A stretch of DNA of 64,000 bases from Tenacibaculum ovolyticum DSM 18103 (GTDB taxonomy: Bacteria; Bacteroidota; Bacteroidia; Flavobacteriales; Flavobacteriaceae), in the NCBI RefSeq assembly GCF_000430545.1, contig NZ_KE387166.1, positions 62,001 to 126,000 of the forward strand. The letters run 5' to 3'. The position numbers and the translations under genes are program-made. Below are positions 9,377-19,280 of this stretch, in pieces. A model generated the notes under the pieces. The model was not told where the DNA came from. It made no database searches and worked only from the letters and a program-made list of their open reading frames with translations. Numbering within the stretch: position 1 is the first letter of the stretch; each line of letters begins with the position of its first letter.

Positions 9377-9426
9377 CAGAAATCCAGGAGAAACTTTACG
9401 CTTCGAAGTTAAATATCTTAATATTC

Positions 9427-10897
9427 ATGGAAATAATATTTATTATCGGAAGTTTAATTACAGTTGCTATTCTTTGGAATTTAGCTTCAAATTTTATTGA
9501 AAAAAGGAAAGAAAACAGAATAAAAATAAATGAATATCCCCAAGTTTTAAAAGAACTTTCTGATGAAAAACTATTATCAAAAAAATATAAAGATAATTAT
9601 GAGAATGAAATAGTTAAAACTAACAGGTTTTTATCTGAAATTAGCTATAAAAATAAAATACTTCAAGACTTAACTTTAAAAGTTAATACCAAGAGCCAAG
9701 AACTTGATGAATCAATAAAATATTTAGAAAACTATCAAAAAGAACTAAATAATTGTGAAATAAAAAAGGATGAAAATGAATTAAGATTTAAAGAACAGAT
9801 TAGAATTAATAATAAATTAAACAATGATTTTAAAAAAATAGAAACAAAATATATTGAGTCAAATCAAAAATCAATTAATATTTTAAGAGAAAGAGATGAA
9901 TTAAAAAACACTCTAAAAAAGCAGCACGATTTATATTTGTCAATAGAAAATAAAAGTGATAATTCTGTTAGCAAAATAACATCTATGTACTCTGATTTTT
10001 TACTTTTAGAGTATGATATAATTGCAAGACGTTTAGAGAATAAAAAAAGACCTGCAATATCTGAAAGTAAAAGAATAAAAGAATTAAAAGTTCAAAGTAA
10101 GTTTCATATTCAGCAATATCGTCAAATGCTATATAAATATGAATATCTTTTAAATGTTTTCCCTGAGTTAACAAACTATGTAGACGATTTTGACACTTTA
10201 AAACGATTAGAGAATGTAAATTCAATAGAAGGATTCAAGGATGATTTTGATAATGTTCAGAATTATCTCACAAAAGAAGAATATTTTGATTTAGATGAAA
10301 ATTATAGAAACCAGTTAGCTTTAGATAGATATTTAAAAGGTAAAAAAACTAATTGGCAAATAGGTAGAGATTATGAAATGTCTTGTGGGATATCATATGA
10401 AGAAAGAGGTTGGGAAGTTGAGTATTTTGGCATGGAAAAAAGGTTAAATGACCTTGGGCGTGATTTAATTGCAAGAAAAGGTAATGAGGTAGAAATTATA
10501 CAATGTAAACTTTGGAAGAAAACAAAGACAATACACGAAAAACATATTTTACAATTATATGGCACAACAATAATTGATAGGCTAATCAATCCAGATTTAT
10601 TTAAGGTTGTTACACCTGTATTTATAACAAATACTTCTCTTTCGGAAACTGCAACAAAATTTGCTAAAATTTTTGGGAGTGAGAATAGAAAAATGGGAGA
10701 TGAAAGAATTTCCAAGAATTAAATGTAATATTGGAGTTAGCACTGAAGGTACTGAAACAAAAATATATCATTTACCATTCGATCAACATTATGATAGAAC
10801 AAAAATAAAGAAAGGACAAGGTTTTCTAGCAAAGAGCATACAAGAAGCAATTGAAAAAGGGTTTAGAAGGTCTTATAAGTATTATGGAAGATCTTAA
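9427..10897 (+). pseudogene. Membrane-anchored Mrr-like restriction endonuclease gene with one frameshift
   Basis: The protein has one N-terminal membrane helix (residues 1-20), a long coiled coil to about residue 180, and a nuclease domain. In that domain GRDYEMSCG leads into D346 and Q359-C-K361, the D-(Q/E)xK core of the Mrr/restriction-endonuclease fold. The frame stops at 10722, but the next frame (10661-10897) reads EFPRIKCNIG...IYHLPFDQHYD...KKGFRRSYKYYG, which I recall as the normal C-terminus of this family. Dropping one T from the T5 run at 10670-10674 joins both into FAKILGVRIEKWEM. So it is either a recent pseudogene, a sequencing error, or recoding. Start alternatives: TTG 9373 or ATG 9427. 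Confidence 0.75.
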
Positions 10898-10974
10898 CAA
10901 AAAAGCTTAAATTTTTCATAAAACACCATATTCTAACTACTTAATTTTTATAAACGAGCTGTTTTTTTGTATTT

Positions 10975-11104
10975 TGTACATATTTATTTCTAGAAATAAA
11001 AACTGTACATTGAATGAGGTTATATTTTTGTACAGAAAAAAATGAAATAAAATAGAAATGTACAAGCGATGTACATTTTTTAATACTAAAAAAAAAACTG
11101 TACA
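10975..11104 (+). promoter_or_regulatory. Cluster of six TGTACA boxes upstream of an HTH gene
   Basis: TGTACA occurs at 10975, 11004, 11029, 11059, 11070 and 11099 (first base of each), so six copies in 130 bases. The steps are 29, 25, 30, 11 and 29. The last box ends four bases before the ATG at 11108. A self-complementary hexamer repeated this way is a good candidate for a multi-site operator, likely bound by the HTH protein encoded next to it. Confidence 0.65.
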
Positions 11105-11107
11105 AAA

Positions 11108-11647
11108 ATGATAAAAGAAATAAGAAAATACTTTGATGCAAGAATTATATCTCTAGCTAATTATTTAGGCGTTTCTTTCGAAACAATGCAATCGATATCA
11201 GTACATCGCAGGAGCTATAGTTTTGAAGGAATGAACAAGTTGTTAACACTATACAAAGCCTTGTCTTTAAAAACTCCTTTAGAAGAATTACCTGGTGCAG
11301 GCGATTTTTTTATGGCAGAAAAAACCGCAGCTGAAAAACCTTTAAATAAATTGTTAGCTACAAAAAAGAGAAACTTACATACACGAGAAACATCTTTACA
11401 AACATTAAAAACAAAACGAAAAGCTTGGCAAAGGGGATTGCATGCTTCTATTAAGTTGTTAGAACAAAAAACGTTAACCAAAAGTGATGCAAAATGGGTT
11501 GATTTACGTAAAAGGCATTTAGAAATAAGATTAGCCGAAAATACTTATTTTAAAGAGATAGAATTAAAAGCAAAAATAAATGGCTTAAAAGCTGAGGTAG
11601 CTTACATAGCAGCTTTTATTGCTGAGCAAAATAATGATAATCTTTAA
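11108..11647 (+). CDS. Putative HTH DNA-binding protein, 179 aa
   Basis: The first 50 residues look like a Cro-type helix-turn-helix (ISLANYLGVSFETMQSISVHRRSYSFEGMNKLLTLYKAL). The rest is a basic helical region, probably a coiled coil (KKRNLHTRETSLQTLKTKRKAWQ..., KAKINGLKAEVAYIAAFIAEQ). I do not recognise a named family. Six TGTACA boxes upstream suggest autoregulation. Its 3' end overlaps the convergent RDD gene by 32 bases. Confidence 0.6.
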   Translation: MIKEIRKYFDARIISLANYLGVSFETMQSISVHRRSYSFEGMNKLLTLYKALSLKTPLEELPGAGDFFMAEKTAAEKPLNKLLATKKRNLHTRETSLQTLKTKRKAWQRGLHASIKLLEQKTLTKSDAKWVDLRKRHLEIRLAENTYFKEIELKAKINGLKAEVAYIAAFIAEQNNDNL

Positions 11648-12332
11648 TAATAGTATCTACAAAATCTACTGGGTTTTGTTTTGTTGTAATTCCTGTTATT
11701 TCTATAATTTTTAAATGTAGTTTTGAAATTACTTTATGATTCCTTTTTTTTATAGCATCAGTATATACCTTTTTTATGGTATGCATATCATCATCATTCA
11801 ATAATGTTGCTTGTGTGTAAATAGGTGTATAATTATCAGATATATCATTCGCAATAGTATCTCTTAAAGTAATTCTTTTCTTTTCAGAAACAACAGTAGT
11901 ACTAGCAGCTAAATCGCCAAGTCGCTGCCCTTTTCCGTTTAAAAGAATTGTTAAAACAGCAACAGAACCACTAGCAAGCCCAAAATCGATAATTCGCAAT
12001 AACCAACGAATTAAATAACTACCAAAAGTAGGTTTAGAACCGTCTATTTTTACAACCCTAGTTTGGTTAAAAAATTTACCAGGAGTTTGCCCGTTCATTA
12101 AAACTTCAAAAAGTAAACTGTAAAAAAAAGTAGGCAAACCTAAAAGAAGGTATAAGCTCATATACTCCATACTAGGTACCATATTAAGCATACCCATTAT
12201 TAAAAATATAATAATATAGTAGCCGATAATAAATAAAGCATCTATTAAATAAGAACCAATACGGGTAGTAACATGCGCTACATTTTGAGTTATAGCAATA
12301 TTTTGAGCCGTTTCTATTTGAAAATTATCCAT
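11616..12332 (-). CDS. RDD family membrane protein
   Basis: 238 residues. The RDD domain is clear: RIGSYLIDALFIIGYYIIIF at about residue 24 (R and D of the name), a second helix, NGQTPGKFFNQTRVV, and RWLLRIIDFG with a third helix and GQRLGDLAASTTVV. Three to four membrane helices; C-terminal 80 residues soluble. RDD genes commonly open the MoxR/DUF58 cluster in flavobacteria, and here it faces away from that operon across 118 bp, so shared control is plausible. Confidence 0.9.
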   Translation of the reverse strand: MDNFQIETAQNIAITQNVAHVTTRIGSYLIDALFIIGYYIIIFLIMGMLNMVPSMEYMSLYLLLGLPTFFYSLLFEVLMNGQTPGKFFNQTRVVKIDGSKPTFGSYLIRWLLRIIDFGLASGSVAVLTILLNGKGQRLGDLAASTTVVSEKKRITLRDTIANDISDNYTPIYTQATLLNDDDMHTIKKVYTDAIKKRNHKVISKLHLKIIEITGITTKQNPVDFVDTIIKDYHYFAQQ

Positions 12333-12450
12333 TAATTAGTTTTTCATTTTTTTTGTTGATAATTCTATAACTTTTTTTAGATTAGCGAAGATAAAAATAT
12401 TCTATGAAAAGAAAGAGTTCTCATAAAACTTGCTATAATTTATTTTTTAA

Positions 12451-13416
12451 ATGAGAGAAGCTGCTTTTGTAAAAAAAAATAAAGAGAAATGGCAATTGTT
12501 TGAAGACGCGTTGTATAATAAAACAAGTCTTTCTCCTGATAAATTATCAGATTTATATGTTGAGTTAACAGATGATTTAAGTTATGCTAAAACCTTTTAT
12601 CCAAAGGGGAATACCTTGGTGTATTTAAATGCCATAGCTGTTACAGCACATCAAAAAATTTATACAACTAAAAAAGAAAGTAAAAATAGATTCATTAGTT
12701 TTTTTAAAACAGAATTTCCATTATCATTTTACAAACATCAAAAGCAATTATTAATAGCTTTTAGTGTTTTTGCTTTTTTTAGTATCGTGGGAGCTTTCTC
12801 ATCAGCAAACGATGTTGATTTTGTTCGACTTATTTTAGGTGATAGTTATGTAAACATGACTTTAGAGAATATTGAAAAAGGTGATCCGATGGCTGTTTAT
12901 AAAAAAGCCAATGAGGTTGATATGTTTATAGGGATTACCATAAATAATATAAAAGTAGCCATGTATGCTTTTGTTTTAGGAATGTTATTCTCTGTAGGAA
13001 CCTTATATATTATGATGCAAAACGGTATAATGTTAGGCTCATTTTTATATTTTTTTTATGATAAAGATTTACTTTGGGAATCTTCTAGAACAATTTGGAT
13101 TCATGGTACTATAGAAATATCAGTAATTATAATAGCTGGTTGCGCAGGTTTAGTTTTAGGAAACGGATTACTATTTCCCAAAACCTATTCTAGATTAGAA
13201 TCCTTTAAAAGAAGTATGAAAGACGGATTAAAAATAATGGTAAGTAGTATTCCGTTTTTTATAATTGCAGGTTTTTTAGAAGGTTTTGTAACACGCCATA
13301 CCGAAATGCCAGATTGGTTAGCAATTCTTATCATCTTATTATCATTAGCAAGTATTATATTTTATTACGTTATATATCCAATTCAACTACACAAAAAACA
13401 AGTAACCAATGAATAA
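12451..13416 (+). CDS. Stage II sporulation protein M-like membrane protein
   Basis: 321 residues. The soluble start (MREAAFVKKNKEKWQLFE) and the membrane half with FIGITINNIKVAMYAFVLGMLFSVGTLYIMMQNGIMLGSF and WIHGTIEISVIIIAGCAGLVLGNGLLFP fit the SpoIIM family (IHG-x-E-x-x-A-x-x-I-A-G motif). In a non-sporulating bacterium the name is only homology. It is the first gene of the MoxR/DUF58 operon and overlaps the next gene by 8 bases. Confidence 0.9.
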   Translation: MREAAFVKKNKEKWQLFEDALYNKTSLSPDKLSDLYVELTDDLSYAKTFYPKGNTLVYLNAIAVTAHQKIYTTKKESKNRFISFFKTEFPLSFYKHQKQLLIAFSVFAFFSIVGAFSSANDVDFVRLILGDSYVNMTLENIEKGDPMAVYKKANEVDMFIGITINNIKVAMYAFVLGMLFSVGTLYIMMQNGIMLGSFLYFFYDKDLLWESSRTIWIHGTIEISVIIIAGCAGLVLGNGLLFPKTYSRLESFKRSMKDGLKIMVSSIPFFIIAGFLEGFVTRHTEMPDWLAILIILLSLASIIFYYVIYPIQLHKKQVTNE

Positions 13417-14266
13417 AGAGTACATAGAGTTTAAAAAAGAAAGAGATTTAGGAGCTATTATTAGCGATGCTTTTAAGTTTATGAGACTAGAAGGAAAAGA
13501 GTTTTTCTCAACAATTGTTAAAGTGGCAGCAATTCCTATTTTAATAACAATAATAGGAGCTATTTTTATAGGATATTCATTATCAACTATATCAAGTGAA
13601 AGTACTCCAGAAATGATGGGGCTTAGTATTGGTGGTGCAGGTTTCTTAACAATAATAGCATATATTGTAACTCTTGTATTTATCAATTTAGCAGGTATGT
13701 ATTACATAAAATCATATATTGATAACAATGGAAATGTAAATGAAGAAGAAGTAAAAGATAATTCTAAAAATAAATTTTGGTCATTTACCGGTTTTGGAAT
13801 TTTAGCAATGCTTATTGTTATGTTTAGTATGTTGTTTTGTGTTCTTCCGATGTTTTATACAGCAATAGTTTTATCTTTAGGCGCATCAATATTAGTTTTT
13901 GAAAATGAATCAGCAACTGCTACTGTTAGTAAATGTTTTAATCTTATAAGTGGTCATTTTTGGGAAACTTTTGGGGTGATTTTCGTAGTTGGTTTATTAG
14001 TAGGTATGTTAGGATATGTATTTAAAATACCAGCAATTATATATCAGTTTGTTCAAATGGGAATTGGCATGAATAATGAAGATCCTACTCAAATTTTTAA
14101 TTTATTTAAAGACCCCGTTTACATAATCTTAAATTTAGTTTCTATTGTAGGTCAATTAATGTTTTATACAATAACATTGGTAACCAATGTGTTTTTATAT
14201 TTTGATATAAATGAGCAAAAAAACTTAACAGGAACCCTTGAAAAAATAGACGGCCTAGGTCAGTAA
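13409..14266 (+). CDS. Multi-pass membrane protein of the MoxR operon
   Basis: 285 residues with about six hydrophobic helices. A short soluble start, FKKERDLGAIISDAFKFMRLEGKEFF, resembles the amphipathic region found in glycerophosphoryl-diester-type or DUF4013-like membrane proteins; I do not assign a domain. It overlaps the SpoIIM-like gene by 8 bases and precedes the DUF4129 gene by 4, so it belongs to the same transcript. Probably part of a membrane complex. Confidence 0.65.
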   Translation: MNKEYIEFKKERDLGAIISDAFKFMRLEGKEFFSTIVKVAAIPILITIIGAIFIGYSLSTISSESTPEMMGLSIGGAGFLTIIAYIVTLVFINLAGMYYIKSYIDNNGNVNEEEVKDNSKNKFWSFTGFGILAMLIVMFSMLFCVLPMFYTAIVLSLGASILVFENESATATVSKCFNLISGHFWETFGVIFVVGLLVGMLGYVFKIPAIIYQFVQMGIGMNNEDPTQIFNLFKDPVYIILNLVSIVGQLMFYTITLVTNVFLYFDINEQKNLTGTLEKIDGLGQ

Positions 14267-14270
14267 TAAT

Positions 14271-15002
14271 TTGAAACACTTACTTTTTTATATAGCATTT
14301 TTATTGCTTTCTTTTTCTGTGTTTTCACAAACAACAACGAAGGAAGTTAAGTTTGATGAAACATTTATTGAGCAACGAAAATTTGATGCAAAAAAAATAG
14401 AAGCATACAAGCAACAAGATGATTTTATATATGTTGTTGAAAAAAGAGAACCTACTATTTTAGAAAAAGCATGGAGCTGGTTTAAACGAAAAATAAAAAG
14501 CATACTATCTTATATTTTTGATGATATAAAACCAGCAGTAGGTTTTTTATGGAGTCTGTTTAGAATTTTACCATATGTAATTGCCGTTTTAGTACTGTAC
14601 TTTATCATTAAGTTCTTTTTAAAAGTAAATGCTAGCAATATTGTAATAGGTAAAAAAGCGAATTCGATAGTAAACTTATCTGATGAAGAAGAATTAATAA
14701 GAGATAGAGATTTACCAAAATTAATAAAGGAGGCAATAACAGATGGAAATTACAAATTAGCAACGCGTTATTATTATTTGCTGTTATTAAAAAAGTTATC
14801 AGAAAAAGAGTTGATTTCTTGGCAGCAAGAAAAAACAAATGAAGATTATATAAAAGAAGTTTCATCAAATAAAAATTTGCATAAAGAATTTAAAGAAGTA
14901 ACACATTTATACGATTACGTTTGGTACGGAGAATTTTTAATAGATAAAGAAAAGTTTTTACAAGCAGAAGTGAGTTTTAAAAAAGTGATTGCTAAAATTT
15001 AA
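14271..15002 (+). CDS. DUF4129 domain protein
   Basis: 243 residues: signal peptide (MKHLLFYIAFLLLSFSVFSQ), a periplasmic segment, one membrane helix near 105-125, then a cytoplasmic DUF4129 domain at about 150-235. The domain is recognisable by GNYKLATRYYYLLLLKKLSEKELI, W-x3-KTN-x-DY and HLYDYVWYGEF. The start is TTG at 14271, since this gives a whole signal peptide. It overlaps the DUF4350 gene by 14 bases. DUF4129 proteins accompany MoxR ATPases and DUF58 proteins, role unclear. Confidence 0.85.
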   Translation: MKHLLFYIAFLLLSFSVFSQTTTKEVKFDETFIEQRKFDAKKIEAYKQQDDFIYVVEKREPTILEKAWSWFKRKIKSILSYIFDDIKPAVGFLWSLFRILPYVIAVLVLYFIIKFFLKVNASNIVIGKKANSIVNLSDEEELIRDRDLPKLIKEAITDGNYKLATRYYYLLLLKKLSEKELISWQQEKTNEDYIKEVSSNKNLHKEFKEVTHLYDYVWYGEFLIDKEKFLQAEVSFKKVIAKI

Positions 15003-16254
15003 GAATTTGGATAAAAAGCTAAAAATATATATTGGTTTATTGGTGTTTATTGTACTTGGTATTATATATATCGAATCGATAAAACCAAAAGAAATTAATT
15101 GGTTTCCAAGTTATGACGCGAAACATAAAATACCATACGGAACCTATATTTTGCATAAAGAAATGCCTTCGCTTTTTGCTAATAAAAAGGTAAGAGACGT
15201 ATATCAAAGTCCATATTTATTTTTAAAAGATTCAATAAATAAAGGAACTTATTTTTTTGTTGATGGTAAGCTAAATTTTGGAGAAGAAGAGTTTAATGAG
15301 TTGCTAAAATTTGTAGCAAGAGGAAATGATGTTTTTATAGCTACCAATGATTTTAATTTAGATACATTAAACATTAAAACAAAACAGTTAAGTACTACGG
15401 CTTTTGAAGAAAAAGCATACCAAAATATAGTTAATAAAAAATTAGATACGAATGAGTATCATTTTGATAGAAATTTTCCGAAAGCCTATTTTTCGAGTGT
15501 AGATACTTTAAAAACAACAGTTTTAGGAGCGTTGCTTATTAAAAATGAAAAAGATTCCATTGTAAGTCATAAGCCTAACTTTGTTAAAACAGAATTCGGA
15601 AAAGGATCTTTTTACTTACATACATTTCCGCAAACATTTACCAATTACAATATGCTTTTAAATACCAATTATACCTATGTAGCAAGTGTATTATCGTATT
15701 TGAATACAAATAACAAAAATAGTTTAAGAGAGCAAAATACAAGTTCTAGTAGCAGTAGTACTACAATTCTTTGGGATGCGTATTATAAAACAGGAAAAAG
15801 CGGAATAAGTTCGCCAATGTATTATATTTTAAGTTCAAAGCATCTTAAATGGGCTTATTATACGGCTTTAATTGGTGTGTTGTTTTTTGTGATTTTTAAA
15901 GGAAAAAGGGATCAACGATTTATACCTATAATTACGCCTTTAAAAAATCAAACATTAGCTTTTACCAGAACAATTGCGAATATGTATTATGAAAAATCAG
16001 ATCATAAAAATATAGCAATTCATAAAATTAATTACTTTTTAGAATACATACGAGTACACCATAGATTAGCAACCTTAAAAATAGATGCTGTTTTCTACGA
16101 GCATTTAGCGAGTAGAAGTGGTAATTCAGTAGGAAGTGTAGAGAAATTATTTAAAAAGGTAACTATAATAGAATCAAAAGAAAAAATTACTGAAGAAGAG
16201 TTGATTGCATTGAATAAGGGAATTGAAATGTTTAAAAAGGATAATAAAAAATGA
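14989..16254 (+). CDS. DUF4350 domain protein
   Basis: 421 residues. One N-terminal helix (residues 10-26), then the DUF4350 region with PYGTYILHKEMPSLF, the strand TYFFVDGKLNF and LLKFVARGNDVFIATNDF, then a second helix near 290-305 (KWAYYTALIGVLFFVIF) followed by a cytoplasmic tail. Start is TTG at 14989, inside the DUF4129 gene. Its stop overlaps the M23 gene by four bases (ATGA). It likely assembles with the MoxR/DUF58 products at the inner membrane. Confidence 0.8.
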   Translation: MLKFKNLDKKLKIYIGLLVFIVLGIIYIESIKPKEINWFPSYDAKHKIPYGTYILHKEMPSLFANKKVRDVYQSPYLFLKDSINKGTYFFVDGKLNFGEEEFNELLKFVARGNDVFIATNDFNLDTLNIKTKQLSTTAFEEKAYQNIVNKKLDTNEYHFDRNFPKAYFSSVDTLKTTVLGALLIKNEKDSIVSHKPNFVKTEFGKGSFYLHTFPQTFTNYNMLLNTNYTYVASVLSYLNTNNKNSLREQNTSSSSSSTTILWDAYYKTGKSGISSPMYYILSSKHLKWAYYTALIGVLFFVIFKGKRDQRFIPIITPLKNQTLAFTRTIANMYYEKSDHKNIAIHKINYFLEYIRVHHRLATLKIDAVFYEHLASRSGNSVGSVEKLFKKVTIIESKEKITEEELIALNKGIEMFKKDNKK

Positions 16255-16850
16255 TTAAAACTTGGGGCTTACTACTTATACTATCCTTTAATGTAGGGTT
16301 AGGATATCGTTTGCCAGTTAATGCTTTAGATAGAAATTCTATTAGCTCATTAAAATTAACAGGAATTGGTGAATTTGGTCTGCTAAGAAAAGAGAGGCCT
16401 AAAGTTCCTGCACATTATCATACAGGAATAGATATAAAGAGAGCTACAAATAATTATGAGTCAGAACCAATATTTCCAATATTTGAAGGCGTTGTAATTA
16501 GTAAGCGAGAGGACGGACCTTATGCACAGCTGATAATAGAACATGGAGATAATCACAAATTTTGGACAGTTTACGAACATATTGCAGGAATAGAAGTAAA
16601 TTTATTCGACCATGTAAATACGGATACTAAAATAGCTAGGTTTATGAATAGAAATGAACTTAATAAGTATGGATGGCAATTTGACCATTTTCATTTTGAG
16701 GTTTTAAAAGTTCAGCCTTTTAAACTAAAACGAAATAATTTAAAACCAGAAAGGTTGTTTTCGTCTTATACTTTGGTAGCTTACACGAAAGAGGATTTAA
16801 ACAAGTATTTTTATGATCCGTTAGATTTTTTAGAGAAGCATTTAAATTGA
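16251..16850 (+). CDS. M23 family metallopeptidase-like protein
   Basis: 199 residues with a probable signal helix (residues 1-18). LytM/M23 signatures are present: HYHTGIDIK with H57 and D61 as zinc ligands, and HFHFEV with H146-x-H148. Between them PIFEGVVISKREDGPYAQLIIEHGD gives the usual G-x-V and H strands. M23 enzymes cleave peptide bonds in peptidoglycan. Its place, coupled by a four-base overlap within a MoxR/DUF58 operon, is not the usual gene set that I know. All zinc ligands are seen, so it may be active. Confidence 0.8.
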   Translation: MIKTWGLLLILSFNVGLGYRLPVNALDRNSISSLKLTGIGEFGLLRKERPKVPAHYHTGIDIKRATNNYESEPIFPIFEGVVISKREDGPYAQLIIEHGDNHKFWTVYEHIAGIEVNLFDHVNTDTKIARFMNRNELNKYGWQFDHFHFEVLKVQPFKLKRNNLKPERLFSSYTLVAYTKEDLNKYFYDPLDFLEKHLN

Positions 16851-16934
16851 TAAACAAACAATATTTAAAGAAAAAAGTGAGAAAAAGCACAATGCTTTCT
16901 CCTTCAAAAAAACAAAGAATAAAAAAATAAGAGC

Positions 16935-17942
16935 ATGAATACAGAAGATAACAATCAAACAACAGAAACGAATGAACTATTTTCTAGTAGAATAGATTTA
17001 TCAAAATTAAAAGAAGCTGTTGGTAACATAAAAGAGCAGTTGGCTAAAGTAATTGTTGGTCAAGAAGATTTTATAGAGTTGTTATTGGTTTCGTTATTAG
17101 CAGATGGACATGTGTTAATTGAAGGAGTACCAGGAGTTGCAAAAACAGTTACAGCAAAATTGTTAGCAAAAACTATTGCAACCGATTTTAGTAGAATTCA
17201 ATTTACGCCCGATTTAATGCCTTCGGATGTATTAGGAACATCAATTTTAAATATGAAAACATCTAATTTCGAATTTAAAAAAGGACCTATATTTTCTAAC
17301 GTTGTATTGATTGATGAAATAAATAGAGCGCCTGCAAAAACACAAGCAGCTTTGTTTGAGGTAATGGAAGAGAAGCAAATTACGATGGATGGAACTCAAT
17401 ATAAAATGAGTCCGCCATTTATGGTTTTAGCAACACAGAATCCTATAGAACAAGAAGGAACTTATGCATTACCAGAAGCACAATTAGACCGTTTTTTGTT
17501 TAAGATAAATGTAGGATACCCTAGTTTAGAAGAAGAAATTAAAATAATTGCAGCGCATAACGATCGAAAAGGAGCATTACCACAATCAAAAATTGAAGCT
17601 GTATTAACAGAGGCAGATTTATTAGAATACAGAAGTAAAGTATTTGAAGTGTTGGTAGAAGAAAAAATTATTAAATACATTGCGCAATTAATTTCAAATA
17701 CGCGTAACAATGCACATTTATATTTAGGAGGGTCACCAAGAGCAAGTATTGCAGTATTAATGGCGTCAAAAGCATTTGCAGCGATTAACGGACGTGATTT
17801 TGTGATTCCTGAAGATGTAAAAAAGAGTATTTATCCGGTATTACGTCATAGAATAATGTTAACTCCAGAAAGAGAAATGGAAGGAATGACGACAGACAAG
17901 GTTATTGAGATGATTGTTCAATCTGTAGAAGTTCCGAGATAG
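16935..17942 (+). CDS. MoxR family AAA+ ATPase
   Basis: 335 residues. Walker A is GVPGVAKT near residue 65; Walker B is VVLIDEINRAPAKTQ near 130; sensor 1 is MVLATQNPIEQEGTYALPEAQLDRFLF; the lid carries GGSPRASIAVLMASKAFA. This is the AAA_3 MoxR clade, which acts as a chaperone for VWA or DUF58 partners. It overlaps the DUF58 gene by one base. 84 bp separate it from the M23 gene. Confidence 0.95.
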   Translation: MNTEDNNQTTETNELFSSRIDLSKLKEAVGNIKEQLAKVIVGQEDFIELLLVSLLADGHVLIEGVPGVAKTVTAKLLAKTIATDFSRIQFTPDLMPSDVLGTSILNMKTSNFEFKKGPIFSNVVLIDEINRAPAKTQAALFEVMEEKQITMDGTQYKMSPPFMVLATQNPIEQEGTYALPEAQLDRFLFKINVGYPSLEEEIKIIAAHNDRKGALPQSKIEAVLTEADLLEYRSKVFEVLVEEKIIKYIAQLISNTRNNAHLYLGGSPRASIAVLMASKAFAAINGRDFVIPEDVKKSIYPVLRHRIMLTPEREMEGMTTDKVIEMIVQSVEVPR

Positions 17943-19276
17943 TGATTCAATTCTTTAAATCAATATATATTCATAATCGCTTTTTTACGTATATAAGCGT
18001 ACTGTCGGCATTGTTTTTAATGTCGTTTTGGTTTCCTATTATATATAACGTAACATGGTTATTGGTTTTGTTTTTTGCAATAACTATGTTTATAGATTTA
18101 GTTATTCTATATCGTTATAAAAACGGTTTTTTAGCGAAGCGAATAGTGTCAGAAAAATTATCAAATTCTGATGCTAATGAAATATCAGTAACGTTAGAAA
18201 ATAACTATCCGTTTCAAGTTTTTATAAATGTGATAGATGAATTACCAGCACAATTTCAAAAAAGAGACTTTGCCTATAAAACAGCGCTTCAATCAGCAGA
18301 AAAATCAACATTTGTGTATAGTGTTCGACCAGTAGAAAGAGGAGCCTATAATTTTGGAAATGTACATGTATTTGTTTCTTCTGTATTACAAATGTTTTCA
18401 AGAAGATATACTTTTTCAGATGATAAAAGTGTAAAAGTATATCCGTCGTATGTGCAAATGAAAAAGTACGAATTTTTGGCAATGCATAATAATTTGACAG
18501 AATTCGGAATGAAAAAAATCAGACGAATTGGTCAAACAATGGAGTTTGAGCAGATAAAGAATTACATTCCGGGTGACGATGTACGAAATGTGAATTGGAA
18601 AGCAACAGCTAAAAGAGGGGAGTTGATGGTAAACCAATACCAAGATGAAAAATCACAACCCATTTATTCTATTATCGATTTAGGGCGTGTTATGAAAATG
18701 CCTTTTGAAGAATTAAGTCTGTTAGATTACGCTATAAATTCAACCTTAGCTTTTTCGAACATAGCCTTGTTAAAAAATGATAAAGCAGGAATGCTTACGT
18801 TTTCTAAAAATGTAGAAAAAATTATTGCAGCAAGTAATAAAAAAACAAACCTTTCGGTAATTAACGAAGAACTGTATAATATAACAACCGATTTTACCGA
18901 TGCTAATTTTGCACTATTGTATGCAACGACTAAGAGAAAAATTAATCAACGAAGTTTATTAATTTTATATACAAATTTTGAACATATTTCGGCTTTAAAA
19001 AGGCAGTTGCCTTACCTAAAAGCAATTGCAAAAAAACACTTACTAGTGACTGTTTTCTTTGAAAATACAGAATTGGATAGTTTGATAAATGAAAATTCAG
19101 AAGATTTACAAGATGTTTATCATAAAACAATAGCTGAAAAATATGCGTTTGAAAAACGTTTAATAGTAAAAGAATTAGAGCGAAATAGTATTCATGCTAT
19201 TTTAACGAAGCCACAGCAATTATCGGTTAATGTGATAAATAAATATCTTGAGTTTAAAGCAAAAGGAATGATATAA
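17942..19276 (+). CDS. DUF58 domain protein, MoxR partner
   Basis: 444 residues. Two N-terminal membrane helices (about 13-50) are followed by a beta-rich region and the DUF58 signature around residue 185: TMEFEQIKNYIPGDDVRNVNWKATAKRGELMVNQYQDEKSQPIYSIIDLGRVM. The last strand begins the VWA-like fold. Start is GTG at 17942, overlapping the MoxR stop by one base. Last gene of the operon, ended by a strong terminator. Confidence 0.9.
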   Translation: MIQFFKSIYIHNRFFTYISVLSALFLMSFWFPIIYNVTWLLVLFFAITMFIDLVILYRYKNGFLAKRIVSEKLSNSDANEISVTLENNYPFQVFINVIDELPAQFQKRDFAYKTALQSAEKSTFVYSVRPVERGAYNFGNVHVFVSSVLQMFSRRYTFSDDKSVKVYPSYVQMKKYEFLAMHNNLTEFGMKKIRRIGQTMEFEQIKNYIPGDDVRNVNWKATAKRGELMVNQYQDEKSQPIYSIIDLGRVMKMPFEELSLLDYAINSTLAFSNIALLKNDKAGMLTFSKNVEKIIAASNKKTNLSVINEELYNITTDFTDANFALLYATTKRKINQRSLLILYTNFEHISALKRQLPYLKAIAKKHLLVTVFFENTELDSLINENSEDLQDVYHKTIAEKYAFEKRLIVKELERNSIHAILTKPQQLSVNVINKYLEFKAKGMI

Positions 19277-19280
19277 AAAA

